Numbered from the stretch's first letter, positions 34,774 through 46,123 are shown. The stretch: DNA of 64,000 bases from Brucella tritici (GCF_008932295.1 NZ_WBWA01000007.1:124001-188000); one strand, 5' to 3'. Notes: generated by a model from the sequence alone, not told the origin. Translations and numbers: made by a program.

Positions 34774-35937
34774 TCAGAGTTTGCACTCTGCAGAATAGGA
34801 ATCACCGTAATTTTCGATCAGCTTCTTCTTGATCCTGGTAGTCGGATTGCCATCCTCGCCCTTGACGACATCAAGGAGATACCAGTCCTGCAACGGATGC
34901 TGGTTCGGACCGAAGGCAAAATTGCCGCGTACCGACTGGAAGTCAGCCTTCCGCAGCGCTTCGCGCACCGCATCCATATCGTCAACGCCGCCGGTCTGCT
35001 TCAAGGCAGAAGCGATCAGACGAGCCACATCGTAGCCTTGCGTGCCGTAATAGGTCAGAGGCCGGTCAGGATAAGCGGCCTTCCACTTTGCCACGAGTTC
35101 CTTGCTCGCCGCATTGTCCATATCCGGGCTCCAGTGGCTGGTGGCCATGATTCCGACCGAAGCGTCACCCAGTGATTTGAGGATCACAGCATCGCTGGAC
35201 GGCTCGGAAAGAACCATCGGAATCTTGCCGAGAAGACCGGCCTGCTGGTACTGGCGCATGAACGCAATGCCCATGCCGCCCGGATGAAACTGGAACACCA
35301 CATCGGGGTTTGCGGCGCGAATCTGCGCCATCTCAGCCGAATAGTCGGTCTGGTCGAGCTGGGTGTAGATTTCACCGACAACTTCGCCCTTGAACCGGCG
35401 CTTGAAGCCTGCCAGCGCATCCTTGCCCGCCTGATAGTTCGGCGCAAGAATGAAGGCGCGCTTGAAACCTTCCTGTTCCGCAGCAATGCCCGATGCCTCA
35501 TGGAGCGAGTCATTTTGCCATGAAACCACGAAGTAATTCGCATCGCAGCCCTTACCCGCCATGTTCGACGGCGCTGCATTGGCGCTGATATAAATACCGT
35601 CATTATCGATGATATCCGGCACCGTCGCGCCGGCTACATTCGAGAAGATGATGCCGGTAAAAAGCTTGACGCCGTCTTCCGACATGAACCGCTCGGCGAT
35701 CTGACGCCCATTGCCAGGCTTGGCGGCGTCGTCCTCGACCTTTAGTTCAACCGGCACACCGCCGAGTTTGCCGCCTTCGGCATCGATGGCGAGCTTCATG
35801 CCATCGCGCACGTCCTGACCGAGATAACCTCCCGGACCTGACAAGGTCGTAATCACGCCAATCTTGACCGGTTCGGCAGCGGCAGCACCAGTTGTTAGCC
35901 CCGCCAGCAGGCCGATCATCAGGAGTTTGTTTTTCAT
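34774..35937 (-). CDS. Liv-type ABC substrate-binding protein
   Basis: 387-aa periplasmic binding protein with a signal peptide (about 1-21, ending AAAA). It has the Peripla_BP_6 bilobal pattern and is paralogous to the protein at 29299. ATG 35937 follows AAGGGGAAA; the longer frame to 36051 lacks support. It is encoded between the 3-hydroxyanthranilate dioxygenase gene and livHMGF, so its ligand is probably the substrate, or a precursor of the substrate, of that enzyme (inference). Confidence 0.9.
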   Translation of the reverse strand: MKNKLLMIGLLAGLTTGAAAAEPVKIGVITTLSGPGGYLGQDVRDGMKLAIDAEGGKLGGVPVELKVEDDAAKPGNGRQIAERFMSEDGVKLFTGIIFSNVAGATVPDIIDNDGIYISANAAPSNMAGKGCDANYFVVSWQNDSLHEASGIAAEQEGFKRAFILAPNYQAGKDALAGFKRRFKGEVVGEIYTQLDQTDYSAEMAQIRAANPDVVFQFHPGGMGIAFMRQYQQAGLLGKIPMVLSEPSSDAVILKSLGDASVGIMATSHWSPDMDNAASKELVAKWKAAYPDRPLTYYGTQGYDVARLIASALKQTGGVDDMDAVREALRKADFQSVRGNFAFGPNQHPLQDWYLLDVVKGEDGNPTTRIKKKLIENYGDSYSAECKL

Positions 35938-35996
35938 TTCATTTCCCCTTGTCTTTTTATGGATGGGCGCCCGGCAGTTCCGCCGGGCATGCCTCA

Positions 35997-37525
<1,529 letters not shown>

Positions 37526-37614
37526 CGGAATCCTCGCTTCGGGGGCGGGTCACTCCAAACCCGCGTCTTCCTGATCGAGCCTGACTTTCTTTCATTCGGG
37601 AAGTCTTGTAAGTA

Positions 37615-37624
37615 GAATATATTC
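37615..37624. promoter_or_regulatory. GAATATATTC palindrome in divergent region
   Basis: Perfect 10-bp palindrome in the 125-bp gap between the aldolase operon and the LysR gene, 27 bp before the LysR start. It is AT-rich and could be part of the LysR operator or a -10 region. Confidence 0.35.
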
Positions 37625-37650
37625 ATAAACAAAAACTCATAAGTGAGCCG

Positions 37651-38577
37651 ATGCGCCCCACTCTCCGCCAGATCGAATGTTTTCAGGCCGTGGTCGAACT
37701 GGGAAATTTTTCCCGCGCAGCCGAACGTGTCAGGACGACCCAGGCCAATCTTTCCCACACCATCCGCGATCTGGAGACGGTGCTGGATACACGGCTGTTC
37801 GACCGGACGACACGGCGCGTCAACCTGACGGATGCAGGACGTGCCTTTGCGGAAGGCGCGCTTGCCGGTCTTGCCGAAATTGATCGCGCCGCCGAAGTGG
37901 TGCGCGATCTGGGGAAATTGCGGCGCGGTCAGGTCAGCATCGCCGCCCCGCCATTGCTATGCACGACAGTGCTTCCGCGTCTGGTGCGCCGTGTAGCTGA
38001 CGAACATCCCAACCTCGTCATCAAGATCGAGGATGTCGGGCCGGATATCGTCATCGAACAGGTTCGCAACGGGCGTTGCGATCTTGGCGTCGGCACCTTT
38101 TCCGGTGAGGACTCGGATGTTGAAAGCCAGACGGCACTGCGCGATCAGTTGATGGTTTTCGTGTCGCCCGATCACGATTTCGCCGGATATGAACAGGTCC
38201 GTTGGACCGAACTCGACAGTCAGCCGATCATTACGCTGACCCAGAAAAGCAATATCCGGCTTTTGACCGAAATCGGCTTCGAACAGGCAAAGCTAGCGCT
38301 TCGACCGCACATGGAGGTCAACCAGATTCACTCGGTGTTGTCGCTGGTCGAGGTCAATGCCGGTATCGCTGTACTGCCCGCCTATGCCTTCACCGCTCTG
38401 CGCGGTCGCGGCATCGTGGCCCGCCCGTTGACAGACCCCGCCATCGTGCGCGAAGTGCGCCTCATTACGCCCCGCGACCGCGAACAGTCAGCGGCAACTG
38501 TCGCGGTGCGTTCGATCCTGCGAAACCTGCTGCGCCAGATGATCCCGGAGATGCCCGGAACCGGCAGCGCCAGCTAG
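37651..38577 (+). CDS. LysR-family regulator of the hydroxyanthranilate/ABC operon
   Basis: 308 aa. HTH: PTLRQIECFQAVVELGNFSRAAERV then TTQANLSHTIRDLETVLDTRLFDRTTRRV, followed by a type 2 periplasmic-binding-fold effector domain. Divergent from the operon starting at 37525, which it probably activates. The sequence belongs to the broad CynR/CysB-like set; the ligand is unknown but is likely the imported aromatic or an intermediate. Confidence 0.88.
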   Translation: MRPTLRQIECFQAVVELGNFSRAAERVRTTQANLSHTIRDLETVLDTRLFDRTTRRVNLTDAGRAFAEGALAGLAEIDRAAEVVRDLGKLRRGQVSIAAPPLLCTTVLPRLVRRVADEHPNLVIKIEDVGPDIVIEQVRNGRCDLGVGTFSGEDSDVESQTALRDQLMVFVSPDHDFAGYEQVRWTELDSQPIITLTQKSNIRLLTEIGFEQAKLALRPHMEVNQIHSVLSLVEVNAGIAVLPAYAFTALRGRGIVARPLTDPAIVREVRLITPRDREQSAATVAVRSILRNLLRQMIPEMPGTGSAS

Positions 38578-38727
38578 TGCACGGCTCCTGAACCTTTTGA
38601 GCTTGCTTCGCGAGCCTTTGCGCGCTCATATAAAATTGCACCGCTGTTTAGAATCATCTGGAAAAGTCGATACTGAACAACACACCGTCGAAGGTCGGTC
38701 GCGTCGCCAGCAAGGGAATGCAGCCTC

Positions 38728-40326
38728 ATGAATACATACGGAAAACTATTTTCAGCCGCGTTGGTCGCGGCTGCGCTCAACAGCACGGCAGTTGGACAGG
38801 TCTCCGCCAAGACATTGATCTATTGCTCCGAGGCATCTCCTGAAATGTTCGATGCGGCGCAGACGACATCCGGCGCCGTGTATGACGCATCGGCGCGCAA
38901 TGTGTCCAATGGACTTATCAAGATCAAGCGCGGCTCAACGGAACTGGAACCCGGCCTCGCGGAAAGCTGGGACGTTTCTGCCGACGGCAAGGAATATACG
39001 TTTCATCTGCGAAAGGGCGTGAAGTTTCACACCACAAGTTTTTTCACACCGACGCGTGAATTCAATGCGGACGATGTGATCTTCACGTTCGACCGTCAGG
39101 GAAACAAGGACAATCCTTACTACAATCAGGGCGCATGGCCGCAATTCGGGGCCTATTCCTTCCCTTCGCTGATCGAGAAAATCGAAAAGATTGACGATCA
39201 CACGGTCAAGTTCGTGCTGGCGCATCCCGAAGCGACCTTTATCTCGACGCTGTCGCTGACATTCGCCGTCATTCAGTCCAAGGAATATGCCGACAAGCTC
39301 GTCGCGGAAGACCGTATTGAGGAGTTCAGCCAGCAGCCAGTCGGGACCGGCCCTTATCAGTTCGTTGCCTATCAGAAGGATAGCGCCATCCGCTATCAGG
39401 CCAATCCCGATTACTGGGCAGGCAAGCAGAAGATCGACAATCTCATCTTTGCGATCACACCGGACGCGGCAGTGCGCTATCAGAAGCTGAAGTCGGGCGA
39501 ATGCCATGTCATCGCCGCTCCCAACCCCGCCGATATTGCGGAAATGAAGAAGGACCCGGCAGTCGAAATGCTGCACAAGGAAGGTTTGAACCTTTCCTTC
39601 CTCGCCTATAACACCCAGCAGAAGCCGTTTGACGACGTACGTGTCCGCAAGGCGCTGAACATGGCGGTCAACAAGGCCGCGATCATCGATGCGGTCTATC
39701 TCGGCTCGGCAGTCGTTTCGGTCAATCCATTGCCGCCGAGTGTCTGGGGCTACAACAAGAACGTCAAGGATGATCCTTATGACCCCGAACAGTCGCGCAA
39801 GCTGCTCGATGAAGCGGGCGTCAAAGACCTGAAGATGAAAATCTGGGCCATGCCCGTGCAGCGGCCCTATATGCCGAACGCGCGCCGCGCAGCCGAACTC
39901 ATGCAGTCCGACTTCGCCAAGGTGGGCGTAACGGCGGAAATCGTCACCTATGACTGGGGTGAATATCTCAAGCGTTCACTGGAAAAAGACCGCGATGGCG
40001 CCGTCATGCTTGGCTGGACCGGCGGCATCGCCGACCCCGACAATTTCCTCGCCGCACTTTTGAGCTGTCAGGCGATCGGCAGTGCCAACCGCGCAAACTG
40101 GTGCAATCAGGATTTCGAGAAGCTCATTCAGGCAGCCAAGCTGACGACCGATCAGGCCGAGCGCACCAAGCTCTATGAGCAGGCGCAGGTCGTCTTCAAG
40201 GAACAGGCTCCATGGCTGACCATTGCTCATCAGATTGTCGAGCAGCCAATCAGCAAGAAAGTCAAAGACTTCCGCATCGATCCCTTTGGCGGCTATCTTT
40301 TCGAAGACGTCGACATCGAGGAATAA
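38728..40326 (+). CDS. Dipeptide-type ABC substrate-binding protein (DppA-like)
   Basis: 532-aa periplasmic SBP_bac_5 protein with a signal peptide (about 1-27, ending VSA). It has the DppA opening KTLIYCSEASPEMFDAAQTTSG, GLAESWDVSADGKEYTFHLRKGVKFH, NADDVIFTFDRQ and the C-terminal QIVEQPISKKVKDFRIDPFGG. The match to DppA is strong throughout. It binds dipeptides, or perhaps haem or glutathione-like peptides. No DppBCDF genes follow; instead peptidase T and gamma-glutamyltranspeptidase genes do, so it is part of a peptide-use island. It ends at a good terminator (40371). Confidence 0.92.
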   Translation: MNTYGKLFSAALVAAALNSTAVGQVSAKTLIYCSEASPEMFDAAQTTSGAVYDASARNVSNGLIKIKRGSTELEPGLAESWDVSADGKEYTFHLRKGVKFHTTSFFTPTREFNADDVIFTFDRQGNKDNPYYNQGAWPQFGAYSFPSLIEKIEKIDDHTVKFVLAHPEATFISTLSLTFAVIQSKEYADKLVAEDRIEEFSQQPVGTGPYQFVAYQKDSAIRYQANPDYWAGKQKIDNLIFAITPDAAVRYQKLKSGECHVIAAPNPADIAEMKKDPAVEMLHKEGLNLSFLAYNTQQKPFDDVRVRKALNMAVNKAAIIDAVYLGSAVVSVNPLPPSVWGYNKNVKDDPYDPEQSRKLLDEAGVKDLKMKIWAMPVQRPYMPNARRAAELMQSDFAKVGVTAEIVTYDWGEYLKRSLEKDRDGAVMLGWTGGIADPDNFLAALLSCQAIGSANRANWCNQDFEKLIQAAKLTTDQAERTKLYEQAQVVFKEQAPWLTIAHQIVEQPISKKVKDFRIDPFGGYLFEDVDIEE

Positions 40327-40370
40327 GTCTTTTCCTGCGCCGGTTCGATAACTGGCGATAAATTCCGGGT

Positions 40371-40398
40371 AGCGGGCCTAAACGCCCGCTATTCTTCT
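40371..40398 (+). terminator. Terminator after the DppA-like gene
   Basis: AGCGGGC (40371-40377) and GCCCGCT (40384-40390) with a 6-nt loop, followed by ATTCTTCTTTC. Confidence 0.75.
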
Positions 40399-40443
40399 TT
40401 CACGCCCCGTTGGAGCGCGTTTCCGACCAATAGCCGAGAAAAT

Positions 40444-41691
40444 ATGATGGATATCGTAGACCGCTTTCTAGCCTATACCCGCATCAACACGACCGCTGTG
40501 CCGAATGCAGGCAAACTCCCGTCGAGCGAGGGACAAACCGATCTCGCAAAGTTGCTCGCCAGCGAAATGCGCGCCATGGGCATGGACGTTGAAGAGCGTG
40601 ACCACTCGATCGTTGTCGGCACATTGCCTGCCAATGTCTCGAATGCCGATCGGCAGTATCCGACGATTGCATGGGTCGCCCATCTCGATACGTCCAGCGA
40701 ATATACGACCGACACCCGCGCTCATGTGGTCGATTATCAGGGCGGGGATATCCTGCTCAATGAAGCGACTGGCGCCGTCATGCGGCTTGCCGAGTTCCCC
40801 GAGCTGGAACGCTACGTCGGGGACAGGATCATCGTGACGGACGGCACCAGCCTGCTCGGCGCCGATAACAAATCCGCCATCGCCGAGATCATGCATGCCA
40901 TGCAGGTCCTGACCGCTCACCCCGAAATCGAGCACGGCACGGTCAAGGTAGTCTTCGTTCCCGATGAGGAAATCGGGTTGCTCGGCGCCAAGGCGCTCGA
41001 CGTCGCGTCACTGAAAGCCGATTTCGCCTATACGCTCGATTGCTGTGCAGTTGGCGAGATCGTGTATGAGAACTGGAATGCCGGTGAATTCCGCCTCACC
41101 TTCAAGGGCCAGCCAGCTCATCCGATGTCGGCCAAGGGCAAGTTGCGCAATGCCATTCTCTATGCCCAGCAATTCATTTCAATGATGCCGGGCGGCGAAC
41201 GCCCGGAATATACGGAAGGCACCGAAGGCTATTATTGGGCCAAGGGCATTCAGGGGACCGTTGCCGAGACGAGCCTGATTATCGACATCCGCGATTTCAC
41301 GAAGGACGGTTACGAAACACGTCGTGCGTTCATCGAGAACCTCGCCGCAAGTTTCAACCAGCTCCACGGCGACGGCACGGTTCACGTGGACTACAAGGCT
41401 GTCTACCGGAACGCCGCCGAAAGCCTGCAGGGCGAAAATCGCTACCCGGTCGTGCTTGCCCTTCAGGCCATGAAGGCAATAGGCGTGGCACCGACACCGC
41501 TGCCGATGCGCGGCGGTTATGACGGTGCGGTGCTGTCCGAAAAAGGGCTGCCATGCCCGAACCTGTTCTGCGGCGCGCACAACTTCCACTCGATTTACGA
41601 GTTTCTGCCAGTCGGTTCGCTTAACAAGGCCTCCGAAATGGTCATTGAAATACTGAAGAGCGCGCGGATCACCGACAAGAACGCTGGTTGA
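40444..41691 (+). CDS. pepT: Peptidase T (tripeptide aminopeptidase)
   Basis: 415-aa M20 metallopeptidase removing N-terminal residues from tripeptides in the cytoplasm. Metal-site motifs: AHLDTS, LLGADNKSA (bridging Asp), PDEEIG (catalytic and ligand Glu), and CGAHNFHS near the end. The loop after YTLD reads CCAVGEIVYEN, where I recall DGG-type sequences in enteric PepT; this may be a clade feature. The dimerisation domain (about 205-310) is present. Its ATG lies in AATATGATG without a strong ribosome site. Confidence 0.92.
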   Translation: MMDIVDRFLAYTRINTTAVPNAGKLPSSEGQTDLAKLLASEMRAMGMDVEERDHSIVVGTLPANVSNADRQYPTIAWVAHLDTSSEYTTDTRAHVVDYQGGDILLNEATGAVMRLAEFPELERYVGDRIIVTDGTSLLGADNKSAIAEIMHAMQVLTAHPEIEHGTVKVVFVPDEEIGLLGAKALDVASLKADFAYTLDCCAVGEIVYENWNAGEFRLTFKGQPAHPMSAKGKLRNAILYAQQFISMMPGGERPEYTEGTEGYYWAKGIQGTVAETSLIIDIRDFTKDGYETRRAFIENLAASFNQLHGDGTVHVDYKAVYRNAAESLQGENRYPVVLALQAMKAIGVAPTPLPMRGGYDGAVLSEKGLPCPNLFCGAHNFHSIYEFLPVGSLNKASEMVIEILKSARITDKNAG

Positions 41692-41696
41692 TCCGA

Positions 41697-41746
41697 CACA
41701 GACATGAGGAGACGTGAATTCATCTCGTCTCCTCGCTCTGTCTGTG
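41697..41746. terminator. Bidirectional terminator between pepT and ggt
   Basis: Nested arms CACAGACA/TGTCTGTG (41697-41704, 41739-41746) and GAGGAGACG/CGTCTCCTC (41706-41714, 41726-41734). A long stem that serves two convergent genes. Confidence 0.75.
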
Positions 41747-41775
41747 CCCTCAGCTACCGCCAGAGTGGTTCAGCT

Positions 41776-43515
41776 TTAATATCCTATGGCGGCACCTGCG
41801 ACGGCACGGCTGTCGATAGCACCGTAATAGCGATTGTCGCCGCCTTTTTCGATGGCCGCCATATCCTTGCCTCCGACAAGAATGCCTGCTGCCTCACCCC
41901 AGACCGGCCAGTCATGATCCTCACCGACGGTATAGCCCATACCGGTCAGCAGCCGGATCGTATCCGGCGAAAGCGCGTTCGCTTCCATATAGACCCGGTC
42001 GGGCAGCCACTGGTGATGGATGCGCGGGGCGTCAATCGCTTCCTGAATGTCCATACCGTGATCGATGACATTCATGATTGCTTCGAGCGTGATCGTGATG
42101 ATGCGCGAACCGCCGGGACTGCCGATGACCATGAATGGCTTGCCATCCTTCGACACGATGGTCGGGCTCATCGAGGAAAGCGGTGACTTGCGTGGTTCGA
42201 TGGCGTTGGCTTCGCCTTGTATGAGGCCATAGAGATTGGCCACGCCCGGCTTGATGGTGAAGTCGTCCATCTCGTTGTTGAGAAGAATGCCGGTACCCTC
42301 GGCCACCTTGGCCGTGCCGAACGATCCATTCAGCGTATAGGTCACGGCGACAGCATTGCCGTCCTTGTCCACGATGGAATAATGCGTGGTTTCGTTGGAC
42401 TCCTTGAATTCGGCTGGTTTCAGCGCTTCGCTGACGCCGGCGCGATAAGGGTCGATACGACTGCGGATTTCTGCAGCATAGGCCTTGCTGGTGAGCTTCT
42501 CGATTGGATTTTCGACGAAATCAGGGTCGCCCAACGCCGTGTTGCGGTCCACATAGGCATGGCGCATCGCTTCCACCATCAAACGCGTGGTTTCTGCCGA
42601 GCCGTAGCCGAGATAGGAAATCGGATAGCCCTCAAGCACGTTCAGGATTTCACAGATGATCAGTCCGCCCGAAGAAGGCGGTGGCGATGAGACGATGTCA
42701 TAACCGCGATAGCTGCACTTCACCGGTTCCAGCTCGCGAACCTTGTATTGCTCGAAATCGGCCTTGGCGAGAATGCCGCCATTTTCCTTGCTCGATTTGA
42801 CGATCAGATCGGCGATATCGCCCTGATAGAAGGCTGCCGGACCTTTTTCCGAAATGGCCGAAAGCGACTTTGCCAAATCCGGCTGGACAAGCTTTTCACC
42901 CAATGGAATCGGTTTTCCGTCTTTCAGGAAGATCTTGGCAGCTGCCGGGTCTTTCGCCAGTCTTTCATTGCCATCGGCAAAGGAGAGAATGTCGCCCAGC
43001 TCCAGCGTAAAGCCGTCCTTGGCAAGTTTCAGGGCCGGGTCGATCAACTCCTCGCGCTTGCGGGTGCCATATTTTTCGCGTGCTTCCTCAAGGCCAGCCA
43101 CCGTGCCTGGCACGCCGATGGCGAGATAGGTTTCAGTACTGGCGCCTTCGACCGGTTTGCCATCCTTGTCCAGATACATGGTCTTGGTGGCGGCGAGCGG
43201 CGCGCGTTCACGAAAATCGAGAAAGGTACTCTTCCCGTCCTTGAAGCGGATGGTCATGAAGCCGCCCCCGCCGAGATTACCGGCCGTCGGATAGACAACA
43301 GCCAGCGCGTAGCCGACCGCGACAGCCGCATCGACGGCATTGCCGCCGTTCTTCAGCACATCGATACCGACCTGCGAGGCAAGATGCTGGGCCGTAACCA
43401 CCATGCCATTCTGGCCTTCTGCCGGCGCTGGTGATGCCGCGTAAGCCGAAGGCAGATGGCCCGCAACGGCAATGACTGCGGCAAGGGAAAGCGATTTCAG
43501 TCTGTAATGCTGCAT
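41776..43515 (-). CDS. ggt: Gamma-glutamyltranspeptidase
   Basis: 579-aa N-terminal nucleophile hydrolase, exported to the periplasm by a signal peptide (about 1-26, ending AYA). It cleaves gamma-glutamyl bonds, chiefly in glutathione. The autoprocessing and catalytic Thr is in NETTHYSIVDKDGNAV, about residue 385; MTIRFKDGKSTFLDFRERAP holds the family glutamate-binding Arg region, and SSMSPTIV and GSPGGSRII complete the pocket. ATG 43515 has GGGAGGA upstream; the longer frame to 43722 is rejected. With the DppA-like binding protein and PepT next door, the likely job is salvage of glutathione or other peptides. Confidence 0.94.
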   Translation of the reverse strand: MQHYRLKSLSLAAVIAVAGHLPSAYAASPAPAEGQNGMVVTAQHLASQVGIDVLKNGGNAVDAAVAVGYALAVVYPTAGNLGGGGFMTIRFKDGKSTFLDFRERAPLAATKTMYLDKDGKPVEGASTETYLAIGVPGTVAGLEEAREKYGTRKREELIDPALKLAKDGFTLELGDILSFADGNERLAKDPAAAKIFLKDGKPIPLGEKLVQPDLAKSLSAISEKGPAAFYQGDIADLIVKSSKENGGILAKADFEQYKVRELEPVKCSYRGYDIVSSPPPSSGGLIICEILNVLEGYPISYLGYGSAETTRLMVEAMRHAYVDRNTALGDPDFVENPIEKLTSKAYAAEIRSRIDPYRAGVSEALKPAEFKESNETTHYSIVDKDGNAVAVTYTLNGSFGTAKVAEGTGILLNNEMDDFTIKPGVANLYGLIQGEANAIEPRKSPLSSMSPTIVSKDGKPFMVIGSPGGSRIITITLEAIMNVIDHGMDIQEAIDAPRIHHQWLPDRVYMEANALSPDTIRLLTGMGYTVGEDHDWPVWGEAAGILVGGKDMAAIEKGGDNRYYGAIDSRAVAGAAIGY

Positions 43516-43772
43516 GTCTTTCCTCCCATGTGTTCTCCCGAATGGGAGTCCGACAACAACGTCCGCAATATCTTGCGCAAAAGCAAGCGGGAGAAATTCT
43601 ATCCAGCCGAGCTTGCGGATAGAGTGCGGAGAGATGATAATGCGCAGTATTCGGTTCAGATGCTGCCAGAATTGCAGCCGAACCCGAAGCCCTCGCCAGC
43701 TCCTTTCTGGCCATTTGGGCAATATCCCAATTCCATTTCAGACGATGCGATCTCGCCTTGCAGGAGAAATCC

Positions 43773-44180
43773 ATGACCTATGCTCAATGCGCATGCGGAA
43801 ATCTGACAGTAACGCCTCACCAGCCACCACAATTGACGGCTTTGTGCCACTGCTTCGCCTGCCAGCGAAGGACCGGCTCGCCGTTCAGTGCGAATGCCTT
43901 CTATGCGATAGACTGCGTTGAAATTTCAGGCGCATCGACAGAATTCGTTCGTATCGCAGAAAGTGGCCGCAAGGTCCGGATGCACTTTTGTCCGGCTTGC
44001 GGCTCAACCGTTTATTGGCTGCCCGAAGCTGCCCCATCCCTGATCGGCGTAGCGGTTGGTTCATTTGCCGATCCGGCTTTTGCCCCGCCTACCCTGTCAG
44101 TGTTCGAACAATCGAAGCATGAATGGGTGTCTCTCGACGGGGCAATCAATCATTTTCAACGCTTGCCGGACAGCAATTAG
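43773..44180 (+). CDS. GFA/DUF636-family zinc protein
   Basis: 135-aa protein of the glutathione-dependent formaldehyde-activating (GFA) family. Zn-binding cysteines are visible as C-x-C-G (AQCACGN), C-H-C-F-x-C-Q-R (CHCFACQRRTG) and C-P-x-C-G-S (FCPACGSTVYW). ATG 43773 follows AGGAG; an in-frame ATG at 43758 lies upstream. It is divergent from ggt, and a link to glutathione is possible but not proven. The TAG stop overlaps the edge of a palindromic repeat. Confidence 0.87.
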   Translation: MTYAQCACGNLTVTPHQPPQLTALCHCFACQRRTGSPFSANAFYAIDCVEISGASTEFVRIAESGRKVRMHFCPACGSTVYWLPEAAPSLIGVAVGSFADPAFAPPTLSVFEQSKHEWVSLDGAINHFQRLPDSN

Positions 44181-44259
44181 AGCATTTCAATCATTGGAAA
44201 TGCTCTATCCGTTTGTCTTTACGCGTGTCTTTATCCCGAAACCGGTTCCCACTTTCGGG
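44178..44259. repeat. Brucellaceae-type palindromic repeat
   Basis: Hairpins GAGCATTTC/GAAATGCTC (44180-44205) and CCCGAAA/TTTCGGG (44235-44259), same block as 21188-21281. The left TAG is the stop codon of the upstream gene. Confidence 0.85.
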
Positions 44260-44335
44260 AGGCATGCTTGAACGATGCCCGCCCGGAAGCCGCCCTTGGA
44301 CATCGTCAAAAGATGACGATCATTCTTTCAGAATT

Positions 44336-45484
44336 TTACCCACCGGCGGCTGCCAGTGTTCGTAACAGCGTCGAGAAGGTGAGGGAGCGGTTTGTGTCCG
44401 GTTGATTGTCGCCGAGGCCGTCGTTTCGAGACAGCGACTTGCGGACATTACTCGGACTATAGCCGAATTGCTGCGTGAAGGCCCGCGTGAAATTGGCCGC
44501 CGTATCGAAGCCAAACAGTTGCGCAATATCGGACACTTTGCGGTTTTCCGATGCATCGGCAAGCATTTCATGTGCCGCAAGCAGCCGCTTCTGGCGGATA
44601 TAGCTAAGCACCCCACCCGAGCCTTCGAACAGTTGATAGAGATGTGTGCGTGAGACGGCGAGTTCCTTGCTCAGCGCATCGGGCGTGAGTTCACGCGACA
44701 GGAGGTTTTTCTGGATGAAGCGCCTGGCTTTGGTCATCAGCCCCAGAGATGCATTATGCTCGCTCGTATCGCTTTCCCTCACCAGAGGGGCGATGGTGTC
44801 GAATACGAGCTGCCGCACGGCATCGCGCAATTCCGGCAAGTCTTCGCTTGTTATGTGGTCCAGCCCTGCCTGGATCGTCGACACGAAGTCGATCAGCAGC
44901 TTGGCGCGATAGCCTCCAAGCGTCGCATTGTTGCAGGCCTCCGGCATGCCGCCCAAAGCGGCGAACTGATCGACGGGAATGATCAGAAGCACCACTTCCG
45001 TTGCCAGCGCACGACCACGAAACGGATAGCCAAACGACCGGATATTGATCATGCCAGGCTCGTTTTCCGCCACACGACCATCCACGGAGGTCCATGTGCG
45101 GCCACGACGCAAAAAGCTGATCTGCCAGTGGTCGATCGGACTGAAACGAACCTTTTCCGCCGTACGCTCATAGCTGAACGACGGAACGCTCTGCTCTATG
45201 AGCAGCATTCCATGCAGATTCCAGACTTTCTGGGTAACAGCGAAGCCGTCTGCGGCATTAACGCCATCGGGCATACGCACCTCATAGAGAGGAGCTACAT
45301 GCTGTTGCCATGCAGCGAACTGGGCGGCAGGTTCAAGCTGTTCAGTCGTGAATACCAGCGGGGCCAGAATATTGGCGCTTCGGGCGTCTTCGCCAAGCGT
45401 CGCAAGCGGCACCCGCGCTGACTGGCGGCGCTCCACAAAATCGGGCTTCAGATCACGCGTAGCCTTGTCGCTCGGGGATGTCAC
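44336..45484 (-). CDS. cuxR: CuxR-like AraC regulator with PilZ-style RxxxR motif
   Basis: 382-aa regulator. The N-terminus carries ERRQSARVP, a PilZ-like c-di-GMP motif (R20-x-x-x-R24), followed by a cupin/AraC-type sensor barrel (about 50-230) and a C-terminal AraC double HTH (RFIQKNLLSRELTPDALSKEL, then VSDIAQLFGFDTAANFTRAF). In Sinorhizobium meliloti the AraC protein CuxR has an RxxxR plus cupin architecture, binds c-di-GMP and activates the uxs1-uxe-aps exopolysaccharide operon; an equivalent operon lies next to this gene (53702-46319). The GTG at 45484 is preferred because GAGGGAG precedes it; a TTG at 45502 is the outer limit. The ortholog call rests on motif plus context. Confidence 0.75.
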   Translation of the reverse strand: MTSPSDKATRDLKPDFVERRQSARVPLATLGEDARSANILAPLVFTTEQLEPAAQFAAWQQHVAPLYEVRMPDGVNAADGFAVTQKVWNLHGMLLIEQSVPSFSYERTAEKVRFSPIDHWQISFLRRGRTWTSVDGRVAENEPGMINIRSFGYPFRGRALATEVVLLIIPVDQFAALGGMPEACNNATLGGYRAKLLIDFVSTIQAGLDHITSEDLPELRDAVRQLVFDTIAPLVRESDTSEHNASLGLMTKARRFIQKNLLSRELTPDALSKELAVSRTHLYQLFEGSGGVLSYIRQKRLLAAHEMLADASENRKVSDIAQLFGFDTAANFTRAFTQQFGYSPSNVRKSLSRNDGLGDNQPDTNRSLTFSTLLRTLAAAGG

Positions 45485-45817
45485 GGCAACTCCCTCAACC
45501 AACCCGAAGGCTCAAGCCGCGGAGACCGCAACCCAAGTCCCTGCGTGGATATTAGCATTTTCGCGCATAAAATCAAAATAAGCCGGAACATTATCAGCCA
45601 GGTAACCGTTCAGGCCTGTAGCCGATATTCCTCTTGCGCGGCGAATACCCGCATTACCGGCTTCGTCCCGGATTTGACCAGAAGCATCGCAGATTTCAGA
45701 ACCACCTGTGAAACAGGTTGTTTGCGTCCCATTTGATGAAAATTTTCATGAAAATCCGGCCAGAATATTAAAACGCATCCGATAGAAAGCACGGTAATAA
45801 CAACCGGAGGCAATCGC
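45485..45817. promoter_or_regulatory. Divergent intergenic region with AT-rich palindrome
   Basis: No gene is seen. ATGAAAATTTTCAT (45736-45749) is a perfect 14-bp palindrome about 70 bp ahead of the small exported-protein gene and could be an operator. The remainder should hold the promoters of the AraC gene and of the gene at 45818. Confidence 0.35.
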
Positions 45818-46123
45818 ATGAACAATGTATTTGCATATGCTGTACGCCGCGACGGCTTGAAATGGGCTGCCGCCATCGTCGTAGGACTGTCCGCTTCATT
45901 TTGCCTGACGGCAGGTGCAGAAGCCAAGGATACCCGCAAGCAGAAAAGCGCAACGGTCTCCGTTTATCTCGCCAAGTTCGAGATTGGCAGTCAGGCTCGC
46001 TTCAACAAGCCCGCATCCGCGAAGGTCATCAAGGTTTCCGCATCGCAATATGCGACCGGCACATCCTATGTGTGCACGCCAAGCGGCTTCGGACAGAAAT
46101 CCCGCTGCTTCATCCGCGACTAG
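45818..46123 (+). CDS. Small exported protein of unknown function
   Basis: 101-aa protein with a long signal peptide (basic start, hydrophobic core about 18-34, cleavage after AEA). The mature part is short, basic and rich in Ser/Lys, with two Cys (YVCTPSGFG...RCFIRD) that could form a disulfide near the C-terminus. No family is recognised. It lies between the CuxR-like regulator and the exopolysaccharide operon, on the opposite strand. Its TAG stop is the edge of the 78-bp repeat at 46120. GGAGGC precedes the ATG, which supports translation. Confidence 0.65.
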   Translation: MNNVFAYAVRRDGLKWAAAIVVGLSASFCLTAGAEAKDTRKQKSATVSVYLAKFEIGSQARFNKPASAKVIKVSASQYATGTSYVCTPSGFGQKSRCFIRD